64,000 nucleotides of DNA from Rutidosis leptorrhynchoides. Its lineage: Eukaryota > Streptophyta > Magnoliopsida > Asterales > Asteraceae. Location: positions 258,708,001 to 258,772,000 of the forward strand of contig NC_092341.1 in NCBI RefSeq assembly GCF_046630445.1. The letters are read 5' to 3'. The position numbers were made by a program, and so were the translations under genes. The notes beneath the pieces are model-generated. The model worked only from the letters and a program-made list of their open reading frames with translations. It was not told where the DNA came from and did no database searches. Below, one piece after another: positions 63,337-64,000 of the stretch; within the stretch, counting starts at the first letter, position 1, and each line of letters begins with the position of its first letter.

Positions 63337-64000
63337 AAGCAGCAACTACAACAATCATCCTAACAACAATAATAACCGCAACAATAACAACAATCAGAAG
63401 CAGCTATGCCAAAGGTGTGAAAAGTATCACTCGGGGTTCTGCACCAAATTTTGCAACAAGTGTAAAAGAAATGGTCATAGCGCGGCGAAGTGTGAGGTCT
63501 ACGGACCAGGGGTTAATAGAACGAAAAGAACAAATGGTGTCAGAACGAGTAATGGCGGAGCAAGTAGTGTCGGAGCAAGTTATGCCAATGTAGTTTGTTA
63601 TAAATGTGGAAAATCGGGCCACATTATTAGAAATTGCCCGAACCAGGAGAACACGAATGGACAAGGCTGCGGAAGAGTTTTCAATATTAATGCGGCAGAG
63701 GCACAGGAAGACCCGGAGCTTGTTACGGGTACGTTTCTTATTGACAATAAATCTGCTTACGTTTTATTTGATTCGGGTACGGATAGAAGCTATATGAGTA
63801 GAGATTTTTGTGCTAAATTAAGTTATCCATTGACGCCTTTGGATAGTAAATTTTTACTCGAATTAGCAAATGGTAAATTAATTTCAGCAGATAACATATG
63901 TCGGAATCGAGAAATTAAACTGGTTAACGAAACATTTAAGATTGATTTGATACCAGTAGAGTTAGGGAGTTTTGATGTGATAATCGGTATGGACTGGTTG
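62465..64000 (+). pseudogene. Element A' gag and protease, partial, one internal stop
   Basis: The ATG at 62465 opens MAPTTRHTVNMNEEEFRTFL, and the gag core has GPIGLKRWTEKVESVF, LTWWNTYLEQVGQ and CLLCPGAFEDEEEKIDAFVK. A TAG at 63185-63187 replaces a tryptophan codon kept in A. The same frame goes on through an Asn-rich stretch with an (AAC)n run, two complete zinc knuckles ([14 protein letters not shown] and CYKCGKSGHIIRNC) and into the protease with YVLFDSGTDRSYMS at about 63755-63800. It is cut by the window end at IIGMDWL. It shows that gag and protease share one frame in this family. Confidence 0.92.

Larger units (their letters stand above)
57221..64000 (+). mobile_element. Element A': second gypsy copy with ORF1 and F-box ORF, runs off the window
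   Basis: 5' LTR, primer site, ORF1 (60688), F-box ORF (61440), gag (62465) and protease are in the same order and spacing as in A. It is inserted in the 5' LTR of B. Compared with A its gag is nearly intact. Its 3' part is outside the window. Confidence 0.93.

Overview
This is a plant nuclear genome window made almost entirely of nested transposable elements. I found no host protein-coding gene, rRNA, tRNA or CRISPR array. The AT-rich composition, long AT and ATT microsatellites, Ty1/copia and Ty3/gypsy elements primed by initiator tRNA-Met, a Stowaway MITE and tRNA-derived SINEs all point to a flowering plant. The SINE and LTR styles suggest a eudicot, perhaps an Asteraceae, but that family guess is weak and rests on general impression only.

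Layout. (1) 1-8380: a minus-strand L1-like LINE reverse transcriptase is split by an LTR-like element (211-7686) and by a tRNA-derived SINE (7876-8213). The LTR-like element itself holds a hAT-type MITE (217-629), a 4.1-kb solo LTR (857-4939), a second SINE (5002-5324) and a probable Helitron end (to 6125). A Stowaway MITE follows at 8383-8630. (2) 9775-20511: a minus-strand Ty1/copia element has 463-bp LTRs. Its reverse transcriptase is cut by a 4.4-kb solo LTR (11169-15593) and its leader by a second hAT-type MITE (19261-19662). (3) About 20.6-37.2 kb: an older LTR element X contains element A (22385-35966), a complete Ty3/gypsy element of Tekay-like type. A carries two extra open reading frames between its primer binding site and gag: an acidic Glu/Pro-repeat ORF and an F-box protein. 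(4) 37191-57220: element B is a minus-strand, pol-less LTR element inserted in X. Its 5' LTR was invaded by element C (45061-54761), a pol-less relative with two 3,053-bp, nearly identical LTRs. (5) 57221 to the window end: a second copy of A (A'), inserted in the 5' LTR of B, again with the acidic ORF and the F-box ORF before gag. It runs off the right edge inside the protease.

How the parts relate. A and A' are the only elements here with a Ty3/gypsy pol. B, C and the two solo LTRs form a group without pol, but their LTRs share end modules with A: an inverted 11-bp pair lying about 140-157 bp from the 5' end and, in most copies, about 880 bp from the 3' end, a hairpin, a GTGAGT donor-like site, and the last several hundred bases. 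The most plausible reading, which is inference, is that an A-type autonomous family mobilises the B/C-type family in trans. The main discovery candidate is the F-box ORF kept as a resident gene of an LTR retrotransposon, apparently placed behind a conserved splice-acceptor-like site.
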